Shown piece by piece: positions 34,753 to 43,012 of a stretch of 64,000 bases of DNA. A program made the position numbers and the translations under genes. How positions within the stretch are numbered: position 1 is the first letter of the stretch; each line of letters begins with the position of its first letter. The DNA lies in contig URXA01000003.1 in the NCBI GenBank assembly GCA_900551745.1, forward strand, positions 1 through 64,000. The letters run 5' to 3'. The notes beneath the pieces were generated by a model, which was given only the letters and a program-made list of their open reading frames with translations, did not search any database and was not told the origin of the DNA. Origin of the DNA: an uncultured Phascolarctobacterium sp. Its GTDB lineage: Bacteria > Bacillota > Negativicutes > Acidaminococcales > Acidaminococcaceae.

Positions 34753-36125
34753 GCAGAACAATGACCATGTCGGAAGCTATCAATGAAGCACGCCGCTGTT
34801 TGAATTGTGCACGTCCTACCTGCCGCACCGGCTGCCCGATAGCTAACAATATCCCGCAGTTTATCCGCGCACTCAGCGAAGGCAATATCGGCCTGGCTTA
34901 CGAAACCATTGCCGAGCGCAGTAATCTGCCCGCTATCTGCGGACGTGTATGCCCGCATGAACGTCAATGCGAAGCTCACTGCGTTTTAACTAAAAATAAA
35001 CACGGAATCGAAATCGGCAGTTTGGAAATGTTTATCGCTGATTTCGCTCACGAAAACAATCTCAAGCCACTGCCTCCTTCCACTGGCAAACGCGGTAAAG
35101 TTGCCGTTATCGGCAGCGGACCTGCAGGCCTGACGGTGGCAGGCGATCTGGCTAAAATGAATTTCGCCGTTACTATTCTCGAAGGACAATCAGAACCCGG
35201 TGGTATCCTGCTGTTCGGCATCCCGGAATTTCGGCTGCAAAAAGAAGTCGTCCGCCGCGAGATCACTGAACTGCTGCATTTAGGCGTAGAAATCAAGACC
35301 AATATGCTGGTCGGACCAGACTTTACAGTTGATGATTTATTCGAACAGGGCTATGATGCTGTTTTTATGGGTACAGGTACTTCTCTGCCACGTACTTTAG
35401 ACATCCCGGGCAAAGAACTGTCCGGTATTCTGACTGCTACATATTTTCTGCGTATGGTAGTACTTTCTGATTCCGGCAAATTAGACGAAAGCGAAACACT
35501 GCTGCACGACGGTGATAACGTAGTAGTTATCGGTGCCGGCAACGTGGCTATGGATGCCGCCCGCACGGCAATACGCCGCGGCGCGGAAAACGTGACCATC
35601 GTCTATCATAAAACCGAAGCCGAAATTTCCAGCTTCCCGTCTGAATACGAAGCGGCAGTTAAAGAAGGCGTGCAATTCAACTTTCTGAAGCAGCCTATCG
35701 CTTATCTGAACAAGAAGCAGATGCGTGCTTTAAATAATATCCGCCGCAAACCGGCAGAATCCGACGAAACAGATCTGGCTGGACTTTTAGTACAAAACAT
35801 CACCAAAACTGATGACGGTCAGTTCGTAACCGAAGGCGGTCAGGAAGTCATTCCCTGTGATTGCGTTATCCTGGCTATCGGCCAGCGCCCTGCAGCCCGT
35901 ATCGTTTCTACTACCAAAGGTATCCAGGTCGACGACCGTGGTTTTGTTATCACCCGTGAACGCCCTTACGGTATGACGACCAGAGCCGGAGTTTTCAGCA
36001 GCGGTGATGTAGTACACGGCCCTGCAACCGTAGTTTTGGCAATGAAGGAATCTAAAAAAGTAGCGGCAGGTATTGCTCAATATATCGATGCCAAAAAACT
36101 TCTGGAAGACTGCTGTGAAGATTAA
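34749..36125 (+). CDS. Glutamate synthase small-subunit-like FAD/NAD(P) oxidoreductase (GltA/NfnB/SudA type)
   Basis: A 458-residue flavoprotein: an N-terminal iron-sulfur domain with Cys clusters CLNCARPTC...GCP (about 18-31) and CGRVCPHERQCEAHC (about 64-78), then two Rossmann folds, the FAD site VIGSGPAGLTVAGDLAKM (about 118-135) and the NAD(P) site VVVIGAGNVAMDAARTA (about 257-273). This fits single-subunit (homotetrameric) NADPH-dependent glutamate synthase, the NfnB subunit of electron-bifurcating transhydrogenase, or sulfide dehydrogenase SudA; sequence alone does not separate them, and neither a large GltB-type subunit nor an NfnA gene is adjacent. Translational coupling to cysE suggests a link to cysteine or sulfur metabolism or to amino acid supply. 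Confidence 0.85.
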   Translation: MSRTMTMSEAINEARRCLNCARPTCRTGCPIANNIPQFIRALSEGNIGLAYETIAERSNLPAICGRVCPHERQCEAHCVLTKNKHGIEIGSLEMFIADFAHENNLKPLPPSTGKRGKVAVIGSGPAGLTVAGDLAKMNFAVTILEGQSEPGGILLFGIPEFRLQKEVVRREITELLHLGVEIKTNMLVGPDFTVDDLFEQGYDAVFMGTGTSLPRTLDIPGKELSGILTATYFLRMVVLSDSGKLDESETLLHDGDNVVVIGAGNVAMDAARTAIRRGAENVTIVYHKTEAEISSFPSEYEAAVKEGVQFNFLKQPIAYLNKKQMRALNNIRRKPAESDETDLAGLLVQNITKTDDGQFVTEGGQEVIPCDCVILAIGQRPAARIVSTTKGIQVDDRGFVITRERPYGMTTRAGVFSSGDVVHGPATVVLAMKESKKVAAGIAQYIDAKKLLEDCCED

Positions 36126-36133
36126 TAAATAAC

Positions 36134-36172
36134 TGAAGCCTCTGCTTAAATAAGCAGGGGCTTTACTTTTTT
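36134..36172 (+). terminator. Intrinsic terminator after the GltA-like gene
   Basis: 13-bp stem AAGCCTCTGCTTA with TAAGCAGGGGCTT (36136-36163, one mismatch/wobble), 2-base spacer loop extended by A/T pairs, then TACTTTTTT on the plus strand. Confidence 0.8.
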
Positions 36173-36175
36173 CAC

Positions 36176-36209
36176 TAAAAAACTCCTGCCGCAATAAGCG
36201 GCAGGAGTT
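36176..36209 (-). terminator. Intrinsic terminator after trpB2
   Basis: Perfect 12-bp stem AACTCCTGCCGC/GCGGCAGGAGTT with a 5-base loop (36181-36209), followed by six T on the minus strand. It faces the plus-strand terminator just to its left. Confidence 0.9.
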
Positions 36210-36214
36210 CAATT

Positions 36215-37585
36215 TTAATATTCTACTTGCGGCAGCGTAGCGAAGCCTTTTTCCAGATCTTCATCAGTAGGAACATAATCTACCATGGTTCCCTGATTAT
36301 AAGCCTGATAAGCGGCTAAATCAAAATAGCCAGTACCTGTCAAACCAAAAACAATAACTTTTTTCTCGCCGGTCTCACGGCATTTAATTGCTTCATCCAT
36401 CGCTACACGAATAGCATGTGAACTTTCAGGAGCAGGCAATGTACCTTCACAGCGGCAGAACATCGTAGCGGCTTCAAACACTTTTGTCTGTTCCACGCTG
36501 CGCGCTTCCATCATCCCATCATGATAAAGTTTAGAGACGATCGGCGACATACCATGATAACGGAGTCCGCCGGAATGGTTAGGAGACGGCATAAAACCAC
36601 TGCCTAAAGTATACATACGCATCAGCGGTGTAGTTTGTCCTGTATCACCAAAATCAAATGCATATCTGCCGCGGGTCAATGAAGGGCAGGAAGCCGGTTC
36701 AACGGCAATAAAATGAATGTTGTTTTTGCCTTCAAGCTTATCTGCCATAAACGGCGTAATCAACCCGCCAAGGTTTGAACCGCCGCCGGCACAGCCGATA
36801 ACTATATCCGGCCGGATACCGTATTTATCAAGTCCGAGCTTAGTTTCCAGGCCGATGATACTTTGGTGCAGCACTACATGATTAAGTACACTGCCTAATA
36901 CATAGCGGCAGTTATCTGTTTTCATGGATACTTCCATTGCTTCTGAGATAGCGCAGCCCAAGGACCCGCCTGTGCCGGGATTTTCTGCCAAAATCCTGCG
37001 TCCTACTTCAGTAGTATCTGAAGGCGAGGGAATGACGCTGGCACCATAAGTTTCCATAACAGCCTTACGATAAGGTTTTTGCTCAGCAGAAACCTTAACC
37101 ATATATACGGAAAGATCAATGCCAAAATAACCGCAGGCCATCGAAAGAGCAGTCCCCCATTGTCCGGCACCTGTTTCCGTAGTCAGGTGAGTCAGCCCTT
37201 GCTGCTTGGCATAATAAACCTGAGCAACAGCAGAATTGAGTTTATGCGAGCCGGAAGTATTAGTGCCTTCAAATTTGTAGTAAATTTCTGCCGGCGTACC
37301 CAGCGCTTTTTCCAAATTATAGGCCCTGGTCAATGGTGATGGACGATACATTTTATAAAAATCACGGATTTCTTCCGGAATTTCAATAAATTTATTGGTA
37401 TTATCCAGCTCCTGCTCGATCAGCTCGTCGCAGAAAACAGGCCGCAGATCGTCAGCAGTACAAGGTTTAAAAGTCACCGGATTGATAAACGGATCCGGCG
37501 CTTCCTGCATATAAGGGCGGATATTCTGCCAATGTTTCGGCAGCTCATCCTCTGATAAATTGATTTTATATGGTATTTTTGCCAT
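36215..37585 (-). CDS. trpB2: TrpB-like pyridoxal-phosphate enzyme (TrpB2 class)
   Basis: The 456-residue length and text (RPSPLTRAYNLEKAL, then the PLP lysine K115 in GSHKLNSA, the phosphate loop GCAGGGSNLGG, and the long N- and C-terminal extensions) place it in the TrpB2 branch rather than the TrpA-partnered TrpB1. TrpB2 proteins join indole with serine (or other amino acids) without tight TrpA binding. No other trp gene is near. It follows cstA by 15 bases in one transcript, so indole salvage, or a serine- or phosphoserine-related reaction, linked to an uptake system is possible. A strong terminator follows. Confidence 0.9.
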   Translation of the reverse strand: MAKIPYKINLSEDELPKHWQNIRPYMQEAPDPFINPVTFKPCTADDLRPVFCDELIEQELDNTNKFIEIPEEIRDFYKMYRPSPLTRAYNLEKALGTPAEIYYKFEGTNTSGSHKLNSAVAQVYYAKQQGLTHLTTETGAGQWGTALSMACGYFGIDLSVYMVKVSAEQKPYRKAVMETYGASVIPSPSDTTEVGRRILAENPGTGGSLGCAISEAMEVSMKTDNCRYVLGSVLNHVVLHQSIIGLETKLGLDKYGIRPDIVIGCAGGGSNLGGLITPFMADKLEGKNNIHFIAVEPASCPSLTRGRYAFDFGDTGQTTPLMRMYTLGSGFMPSPNHSGGLRYHGMSPIVSKLYHDGMMEARSVEQTKVFEAATMFCRCEGTLPAPESSHAIRVAMDEAIKCRETGEKKVIVFGLTGTGYFDLAAYQAYNQGTMVDYVPTDEDLEKGFATLPQVEY

Positions 37586-37600
37586 AAGTCACCGTCCTTT

Positions 37601-39199
37601 CTATTCTGCTTTAGCGGCCTTCAGCGCCGCGTATGCTTCTTTGAGCAGTAAAACAGTCAGTACCAGCAAAACAGTAGAGATGCCGGATACTATATAGTTA
37701 TTCAAATTAGCGGCAATCATCTGCACCAGAGCCACAATAGTAGTGACCAGCATAAAAGCCATCGGGTACATGATAAATCCGGCGCTCTTTTTCAGAGAAC
37801 GAATTACCCAAACACCCATTGCCAAAAGCGCAATCGCAGCAACCAGCTGGTTAGTAGCGCCGAAAACAGGCCAGATCATCTGCCAGGCAGCAACTTTACC
37901 GGTCTTAACAAAAATAAGCGCTAAGGCCACGCCGACACTGATAGCTGTTGCAAGATATTTATTCAGGCTCATGCCTGTAAATTCCTGCAGCTGATAACGC
38001 GCCAAACGGGTAGCCGTATCAAGCGAGGTAAGAATAAAAGAGTTGAGCGCCAGCAAGCCAAGTGCAGTACCAACGCGCGGAGAGATACCCAGCAGCGAAG
38101 CAAACTGGCCTAAGCCGTTGCCATATACAACAGTCGGACCGCCTTGCAGCATTTCGCCGCTCATCATGATCGTACCCAATGCAATAACGCCAACAACACC
38201 TTCCAGCAGCATAGCGCCATAACCAACAGGAACAGCATCAGTTTCGCGCTTCAGCTGTTTGGACGTAGTGCCGGAAGCAACCAGAGAATGGAAACCTGAA
38301 ATAGCGCCGCAGGCTACTGTAATAAACAGCAGCGGCCAGAGCCAGTCGCCGGACGCAGTAACAAAACCCTTAAATGCAGGCAATTTCACTTCATAGCTGG
38401 CACCGCCAAAGATCATGCCCACACCGCCGATAAATACGGAAAAATATAACATATACGAGGCCAGATAATCGCGCGGCTGCAGAAGCAGCCAAACGGGCAA
38501 TACAGAAGCGGCAAAGATATATACGATCAAAGCCATACGCCAGGTGTCAAGGCTCAAAGCAAAGGTTGACTGCACCCAGGAGCTTTCGATACCAAATATC
38601 AGCGAGCCGAATAAAAGCGGCAGCATAATAATCGTGCTGATTTTTAAAGAGATACCATAGTGGTAAATAGCGACACCAAAAACCATCGCCAGGAAAATAT
38701 ACAGGGTGGCTGTGAAAGCAACCGCCGGGTCAGCAGCAAAGGTCTGTGCCGCCAATTCCAAAAAGACAGCAATGACCAGCGTTAAACTGAGCCAGGTAAA
38801 CGCAAGAAACAGCTTGTGGCCGCGGGCGCCGATCCATTGGCGGACAACTTCGCCGATCGACATGCCTTTATGGCGAATAGACGCTACCAAAGCCCCCATA
38901 TCGTGTACACCACCAAAAAAAATACAGCCGATAATAATCCAAAGCAAGGTCGGCAGCCAGCCAAGCGCTGCAGCTGCCGCAATGGGACCTACAACAGGGC
39001 CGGCACCGGCAATCGAAGCAAAATGATGCCCCATCAAAACCGCCGGATGAGCAGGACAATAATCGATATCGTCCTGTAATTCAGTAGCCGGAGTTTTACG
39101 ATTTGGATCTAAATCGTAAAAACGGCTTTGGAAGCCTCCGTAAAATTTATAAGCGACAGCAAAACAAAGAATCGTAATTACAAAAATGGTCAGTAACAT
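37601..39199 (-). CDS. cstA: CstA-family carbon starvation / pyruvate or peptide transporter
   Basis: A 532-residue polytopic protein (about 15-16 helices) of the CstA/BtsT family. Family landmarks: DIDYCPAHPAVLMGHHFASIAGAGPVVGP-type start (about 43-72), FGGVHDMGALVASIRHKGMSIGEV, and GGAISGFH-like text (CGAISGFHSLVASGTTSKQL). E. coli members import pyruvate (BtsT, CstA) and were first tied to peptide use. This is the shorter Firmicute form without the long C-terminal domain. It is 20 bases from an upstream 131-residue gene and 15 bases ahead of trpB2, both suggesting co-transcription. Confidence 0.9.
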   Translation of the reverse strand: MLLTIFVITILCFAVAYKFYGGFQSRFYDLDPNRKTPATELQDDIDYCPAHPAVLMGHHFASIAGAGPVVGPIAAAAALGWLPTLLWIIIGCIFFGGVHDMGALVASIRHKGMSIGEVVRQWIGARGHKLFLAFTWLSLTLVIAVFLELAAQTFAADPAVAFTATLYIFLAMVFGVAIYHYGISLKISTIIMLPLLFGSLIFGIESSWVQSTFALSLDTWRMALIVYIFAASVLPVWLLLQPRDYLASYMLYFSVFIGGVGMIFGGASYEVKLPAFKGFVTASGDWLWPLLFITVACGAISGFHSLVASGTTSKQLKRETDAVPVGYGAMLLEGVVGVIALGTIMMSGEMLQGGPTVVYGNGLGQFASLLGISPRVGTALGLLALNSFILTSLDTATRLARYQLQEFTGMSLNKYLATAISVGVALALIFVKTGKVAAWQMIWPVFGATNQLVAAIALLAMGVWVIRSLKKSAGFIMYPMAFMLVTTIVALVQMIAANLNNYIVSGISTVLLVLTVLLLKEAYAALKAAKAE

Positions 39200-39219
39200 A
39201 AAATATCCCCTTCGCGAAC

Positions 39220-39615
39220 TTATTGCAGATCGACTCTGCCGCAGCTCCTTTGCTGCGCTAAATAGATCAAATCATCAAAACGCTTTTCCGCATCCCCCTC
39301 CTTATACTGCAATATTTCCAACCAGCCGCGTATACCAAGCCAAAAAGCTTTTTTTGTCAATCTGGTCTCCTGACAGTCCAACAGCAGAAACCTGTGAGTC
39401 ATAACGTCTTCTCTGCTCTGCCAATGCCCCCGCAGCCAACTTACCGACCTATCACCTTCGTGACGGATCACTATATAATCATCCGCATAATAGCGGGCAA
39501 TTTCACCTGCCAGACAATCCTTGACAAATGCAGTCTGACGATACCATCCCTGCAGCCCGCCGGCCGACCAGGGTACAAAACCATAACCTTTTAAAAATTC
39601 TTCCCACTCTTTCAT
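39220..39615 (-). CDS. Small protein of unknown function (131 residues)
   Basis: I do not recognise this protein. It is soluble, rich in aromatics (nine Trp, many Tyr/Phe) and charged residues, with no signal peptide and no cysteine pattern (two Cys only). It lies in a tight same-strand run: 13 bases after the CHAD-domain gene and 20 bases before cstA. Similar in size to small accessory proteins, but there is no motif to name a role. It is probably a genuine gene because it fills the operon gap with its own reading frame and typical spacing. Confidence 0.6.
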   Translation of the reverse strand: MKEWEEFLKGYGFVPWSAGGLQGWYRQTAFVKDCLAGEIARYYADDYIVIRHEGDRSVSWLRGHWQSREDVMTHRFLLLDCQETRLTKKAFWLGIRGWLEILQYKEGDAEKRFDDLIYLAQQRSCGRVDLQ

Positions 39616-39628
39616 ACAGCGCTCCTGT

Positions 39629-40921
39629 CTACAAGTTTGCTTTACGCCAGGTGTTCAGAGCGCCGCAGAAATCTTCCCACAGCTGGGGCAGCATTTCTAC
39701 CGCCGCCTCTGCTTTTGCACGTTCCCATCCGGCAAACAGCCCTGCCTCATAGCGCAGCTGCACATTACCAGCATCCTCGAGAAAACACTGCACTAACTTA
39801 GCGTTGATAAAATCATCATGTAAAAAGCCCAGCATATCCTGCAGCCTTTTCAACCGCCGCAGCAGATTACTGTCACGCGGCACTTCAGGCAAAGTCTGCA
39901 GCGCATAACGAAAACGTTTGACCTTGATCCTGATCTGGTGCAGTTCCAACATATTATGGAAATCCGGATATTTTCTATCAATAGTTTCCAGCTTCTCACT
40001 CCACTCATTCAAACGTCTGCTGATAAACTTCCTGATCTTTTTATCAGCCAGATTCGGAGCCAGCGGCCTCTCATGCAGCCAAATACTGAACTGTGCCAGC
40101 GTTTTTGTCATGATACTGAGATCCGATTTCTGCAGGCATGCTGCAGTTTCCTCAACACGCAGCTTCTGCAGAAGCTCTTCCACCTGCGTTGGCACTGTCA
40201 GCTTACCGCCTGAAGCAGCAGCCTGCAGCTTTATTTTTTCACAGGTCATCAAAGCCACATCCAGCTCACGCAGCCGTGACAGCATTTCACCCTGCTGCCG
40301 CAGGGTATTCTGCCAGGCAACCGTACTGTTTTTTTGCAGCACCGGTTTAAAAAAACTCAAAGTCGAACGCAGCCGACGCAATTTTACCCGCAGCTGCCTG
40401 ACAAAAACTTTTTCTTCCGGCTGCTGCAGAAATTGCTGCCAGGCTTTACTGACCACATAAATCTGCCAAGGCAGATGACAAACCGCCATCGCCTGCAGAC
40501 TGCCGTTTTTATAGACAGGCAGCTTCCTAAAATCATAGGTGCCGTTCTCCTGCGCCAAACGCTGCCTCAGATCCGGTTCCGCTATAATCAGCGACATCCG
40601 GCAGCAGAGTTTTTCGACAACCGTACTCAGCTTCGTCAGCTCCTTACTGGTATAAACAACTGTCAGCTCACGAAGGGGAAGCAGCTTGGCTGCCGTAATT
40701 ACAATGCCTTCTTTCGCGATAAGCCGTAATTCACTGTTTTTCGCCGGCGGCTGTAATTCCGTTTCGCGGCATCTCAGTACGGCCTCTTGGCCGTCAATCT
40801 CAAACCGCAGTTCACGTTCTTCAGTTCTGCCGGCTTTCCAGCCGGTAATGATACGCAGGCGTTCTGCCAAATCTACTTCGCTCACACCTGACACATCTTG
40901 CAGGCATAATTTTTTTTTCAC
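39629..40921 (-). CDS. CHAD-domain protein
   Basis: A 430-residue protein whose C-terminal half (about 165-420) is a CHAD domain, an all-helical module of conserved histidines and basic residues; visible here are VRQLRVKLRRLRSTLSFFKP, RELDVALMTCEKI, HQIRIKVKRFRYALQTL and RLKRLQDMLGFLHDDF. CHAD proteins bind inorganic polyphosphate and associate with its granules. The N-terminal half (about 1-155) may be a degenerate CYTH-like or unrelated domain; I cannot see the ExExK CYTH motif. This fits the polyphosphate genes at 56.8-62.2 kb. It lies between a hydroxyacid dehydrogenase and a small unknown gene. Confidence 0.82.
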   Translation of the reverse strand: MKKKLCLQDVSGVSEVDLAERLRIITGWKAGRTEERELRFEIDGQEAVLRCRETELQPPAKNSELRLIAKEGIVITAAKLLPLRELTVVYTSKELTKLSTVVEKLCCRMSLIIAEPDLRQRLAQENGTYDFRKLPVYKNGSLQAMAVCHLPWQIYVVSKAWQQFLQQPEEKVFVRQLRVKLRRLRSTLSFFKPVLQKNSTVAWQNTLRQQGEMLSRLRELDVALMTCEKIKLQAAASGGKLTVPTQVEELLQKLRVEETAACLQKSDLSIMTKTLAQFSIWLHERPLAPNLADKKIRKFISRRLNEWSEKLETIDRKYPDFHNMLELHQIRIKVKRFRYALQTLPEVPRDSNLLRRLKRLQDMLGFLHDDFINAKLVQCFLEDAGNVQLRYEAGLFAGWERAKAEAAVEMLPQLWEDFCGALNTWRKANL

Positions 40922-40956
40922 CGCTTCCCCTCCTTTCTTCCGGTCTGTTTTACTTG

Positions 40957-41931
40957 TCAGTCTTTTATTTTTACCTGCGCCGGTAAAGGTTTACCAGCTA
41001 AACCTGCCAAAATATTAGCCGCCGCCAGCTTCGCCATGGCATCGCGCGTTTCCACCGTTGATGCGGCAATGTGCGGCGTTACCGTAACATTGGGCAGCGT
41101 CAGCAGCGGATGATCACCGGGCAATGGTTCCGGTTCAACTACATCAAGAGCAGCATAAGCGATCTGCCCGCTTCGCAGCGCTTCATAAAGTGCCTGCGTA
41201 TCGACGACCCTGCCGCGGGAAATATTAATAAAACGCGCCGTTTGTTTCATTTTAGCAAAAGCTTCTTTATTGAACATTCCAGCCGTTGCCGATGTTAAAT
41301 TGACTGTTACCAAAACAAAATCGGCCGTTTGCAGCAGATCGTCAAATCCAGCATAACTTATGCCCAGAGCTGTTTCGTCAGCCCGCCGATGCCTGTTATG
41401 ATAAATAACCTTCATTTTACTGGCCTGGGCCCTGGGCACTACGGCACTGCCAATGTCACCCAAACCGACGATGCCCAGAGTTTTACCGGCCAGGTCAACG
41501 CCGAAGCCAAGACCTTTCCGTTCGCCCCACTTGCCGCTTTCTACATGCCTCCAGCCACGGGCAATACTTCTGGCACTATCTAAAATCAGGCCGTACGCAA
41601 GATCGGCAACAGCATCCACCAGTACGCCCGGCGTATTACCCACAGCAATTCCGCGCACGCTGCAGGCAGCGATATCAATATTATCATACCCAACCGACGC
41701 CTGAGCAATTACTTTCAGCTTCGGTGCTTTGCCCAGAAAAGCTTCATCAACTTTAATATTACCAATAGAATAAAGCCCTTCAGCTTCTGCAAGCCAGCTG
41801 TCAAATTGTTCCTGCGGCACTTTGCCACCCTGCTGCCAGGACAGCAGTTTAGTCTGTTCACTCAATATATCATAGGCCACCTGCCGCAGTTTACCACTGG
41901 CAGCCACAGTCATTTTTTTCAGATCGGTCAT
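40957..41931 (-). CDS. D-2-hydroxyacid dehydrogenase (glyoxylate/hydroxypyruvate reductase-like)
   Basis: NAD(P)-dependent interconversion of 2-keto acids and D-2-hydroxyacids. The 324-residue protein shows the cofactor loop GIVGLGDIGSAV (about 147-158), the substrate-binding Arg in NISRGRVVD, the catalytic Glu in VVEPEPL and the catalytic His in TPHIAASTVETR. I chose ATG 41931, which has AGAGG eight bases upstream, over a GTG three codons before. Substrate could be glyoxylate, hydroxypyruvate or a branched keto acid. It starts 22 bases after the VOC gene. Confidence 0.88.
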   Translation of the reverse strand: MTDLKKMTVAASGKLRQVAYDILSEQTKLLSWQQGGKVPQEQFDSWLAEAEGLYSIGNIKVDEAFLGKAPKLKVIAQASVGYDNIDIAACSVRGIAVGNTPGVLVDAVADLAYGLILDSARSIARGWRHVESGKWGERKGLGFGVDLAGKTLGIVGLGDIGSAVVPRAQASKMKVIYHNRHRRADETALGISYAGFDDLLQTADFVLVTVNLTSATAGMFNKEAFAKMKQTARFINISRGRVVDTQALYEALRSGQIAYAALDVVEPEPLPGDHPLLTLPNVTVTPHIAASTVETRDAMAKLAAANILAGLAGKPLPAQVKIKD

Positions 41932-41953
41932 TACTGTCACCTCTCTTTAAAAA

Positions 41954-42322
41954 TCAATGTTTGGGAATAATTTCCAACCAGTAATTATCAGGATCAGTAA
42001 TAAAATAAATACCCATCGCGGGATTTTCATACACTATACAGCCCATTTCCTGATGTTTTTTATGGGCAGCATCATAGTCCTCCGCTTCAAATGCAAGATG
42101 GAACTCATTCTCGCCCAAATCATACGGTTCCTTACGATCACGCAGCCAGGTCAATTCCAACTGATGCGGAGTCTGACCGTCACCTAAATATACTAAAATA
42201 AAACTGCCGTCACCTGCTACTTTACGGCGGACCTCTTTTAATCCCAAAGCGTCATCATAAAATTTCAGGCTTTTTTCCAAATCAAGCACATTAAAATTGT
42301 TGTGTAAAAATTTAAATGCCAT
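41954..42322 (-). CDS. VOC-family glyoxalase / lactoylglutathione lyase-like protein
   Basis: A 122-residue protein of the vicinal oxygen chelate fold, two beta-alpha-beta-beta-beta units. Metal-ligand candidates are the early His in FLHNNFNV, Glu in HQLELTW, His in FHLAFEAED and Glu in YWLEIIPKH at the end. This matches glyoxalase I-type members (methylglyoxal detoxification). It sits beside a D-hydroxyacid dehydrogenase, which fits aldehyde or hydroxyacid metabolism. Confidence 0.82.
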   Translation of the reverse strand: MAFKFLHNNFNVLDLEKSLKFYDDALGLKEVRRKVAGDGSFILVYLGDGQTPHQLELTWLRDRKEPYDLGENEFHLAFEAEDYDAAHKKHQEMGCIVYENPAMGIYFITDPDNYWLEIIPKH

Positions 42323-42351
42323 TTTTTACCCTCCTTTAATATTGTACTGTT

Positions 42352-42864
42352 TCAATTATTCAAAAAAATCTGCTTAAAAAGCAGCAGCGCCATCGCAAAG
42401 GATGCGACTATTTTGCCCAGCATAGCAACGAACTGTGTCTGTGCCGCCTTCCAGGCCAGCGCAAACGCATTTTCCTTATTCCTGGTACGCATAAACTCGT
42501 ACCCAAAGGCAACGATATACGAACCAACAGCGCCGCCCAAAACAGAGCCCAGCACCGGGAAAAAGCCTGTACCGATGACAGCGCCTATAAAAGTACCGAC
42601 AGCAATCAGAAATACCGCACCCCACGATACTTTATGCCGCCGAATTCCAAAAAACGATACGATAAATTCCCAGATCTCACCAAAAGCATAAACCAGCACC
42701 AACGCCGATAAAAGACGTCCATCAAAGTATCTGGCTTCATCAAAAAAAGCATAACCTATGCCTGCAGCTAACATAATTGTATTGCCCGGCAGGTCGAGCA
42801 GCGTCAGCAACGGACCTACAACCACGATCAAGGCCCCGAATGCCCACTCTACTAAAAATTCCAC
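42352..42864 (-). CDS. DUF456 family membrane protein
   Basis: A 170-residue protein with about four to five membrane helices, matching DUF456 in layout: FGALIVVVGPLLTLLDLPGNTIMLAAGIGYAFFDE, ending in a glycine-rich helical hairpin (GAVIGTGFFPVLGSVLGGAVGSYI). Function unknown. It starts at GTG 42864 with AAGGAGG seven bases upstream and appears to be the first gene of the leftward run ending at trpB2. Confidence 0.78.
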   Translation of the reverse strand: MEFLVEWAFGALIVVVGPLLTLLDLPGNTIMLAAGIGYAFFDEARYFDGRLLSALVLVYAFGEIWEFIVSFFGIRRHKVSWGAVFLIAVGTFIGAVIGTGFFPVLGSVLGGAVGSYIVAFGYEFMRTRNKENAFALAWKAAQTQFVAMLGKIVASFAMALLLFKQIFLNN

Positions 42865-42951
42865 ACAAAGTCCTCCTTAACGAAGATTAAAATATATTAT
42901 AACATATTTATGATAAATAGTTAGATAATTGTATGACTCTTATGTGAATTA

Positions 42952-42980
42952 TTGTTTTTTGTTTACGCAAATGTTACAAT
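42952..42980 (+). promoter_or_regulatory. Probable mscS promoter
   Basis: TTGTTT (42952-42957), 17 bases, TACAAT (42975-42980) on the plus strand, 33 bases before the ATG at 43013. A leftward -10 TATAAT at about 42895-42900 may serve the DUF456 run. Confidence 0.5.
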
Positions 42981-43012
42981 ATCTACAAATATCTTTTAGA
43001 GGAGTAACTACA

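Noticed and set aside
36215..37585. Standard tryptophan synthase beta chain
   Set aside because: The length, N-terminal extension and isolated position fit TrpB2, and no trpA or other trp gene is adjacent.
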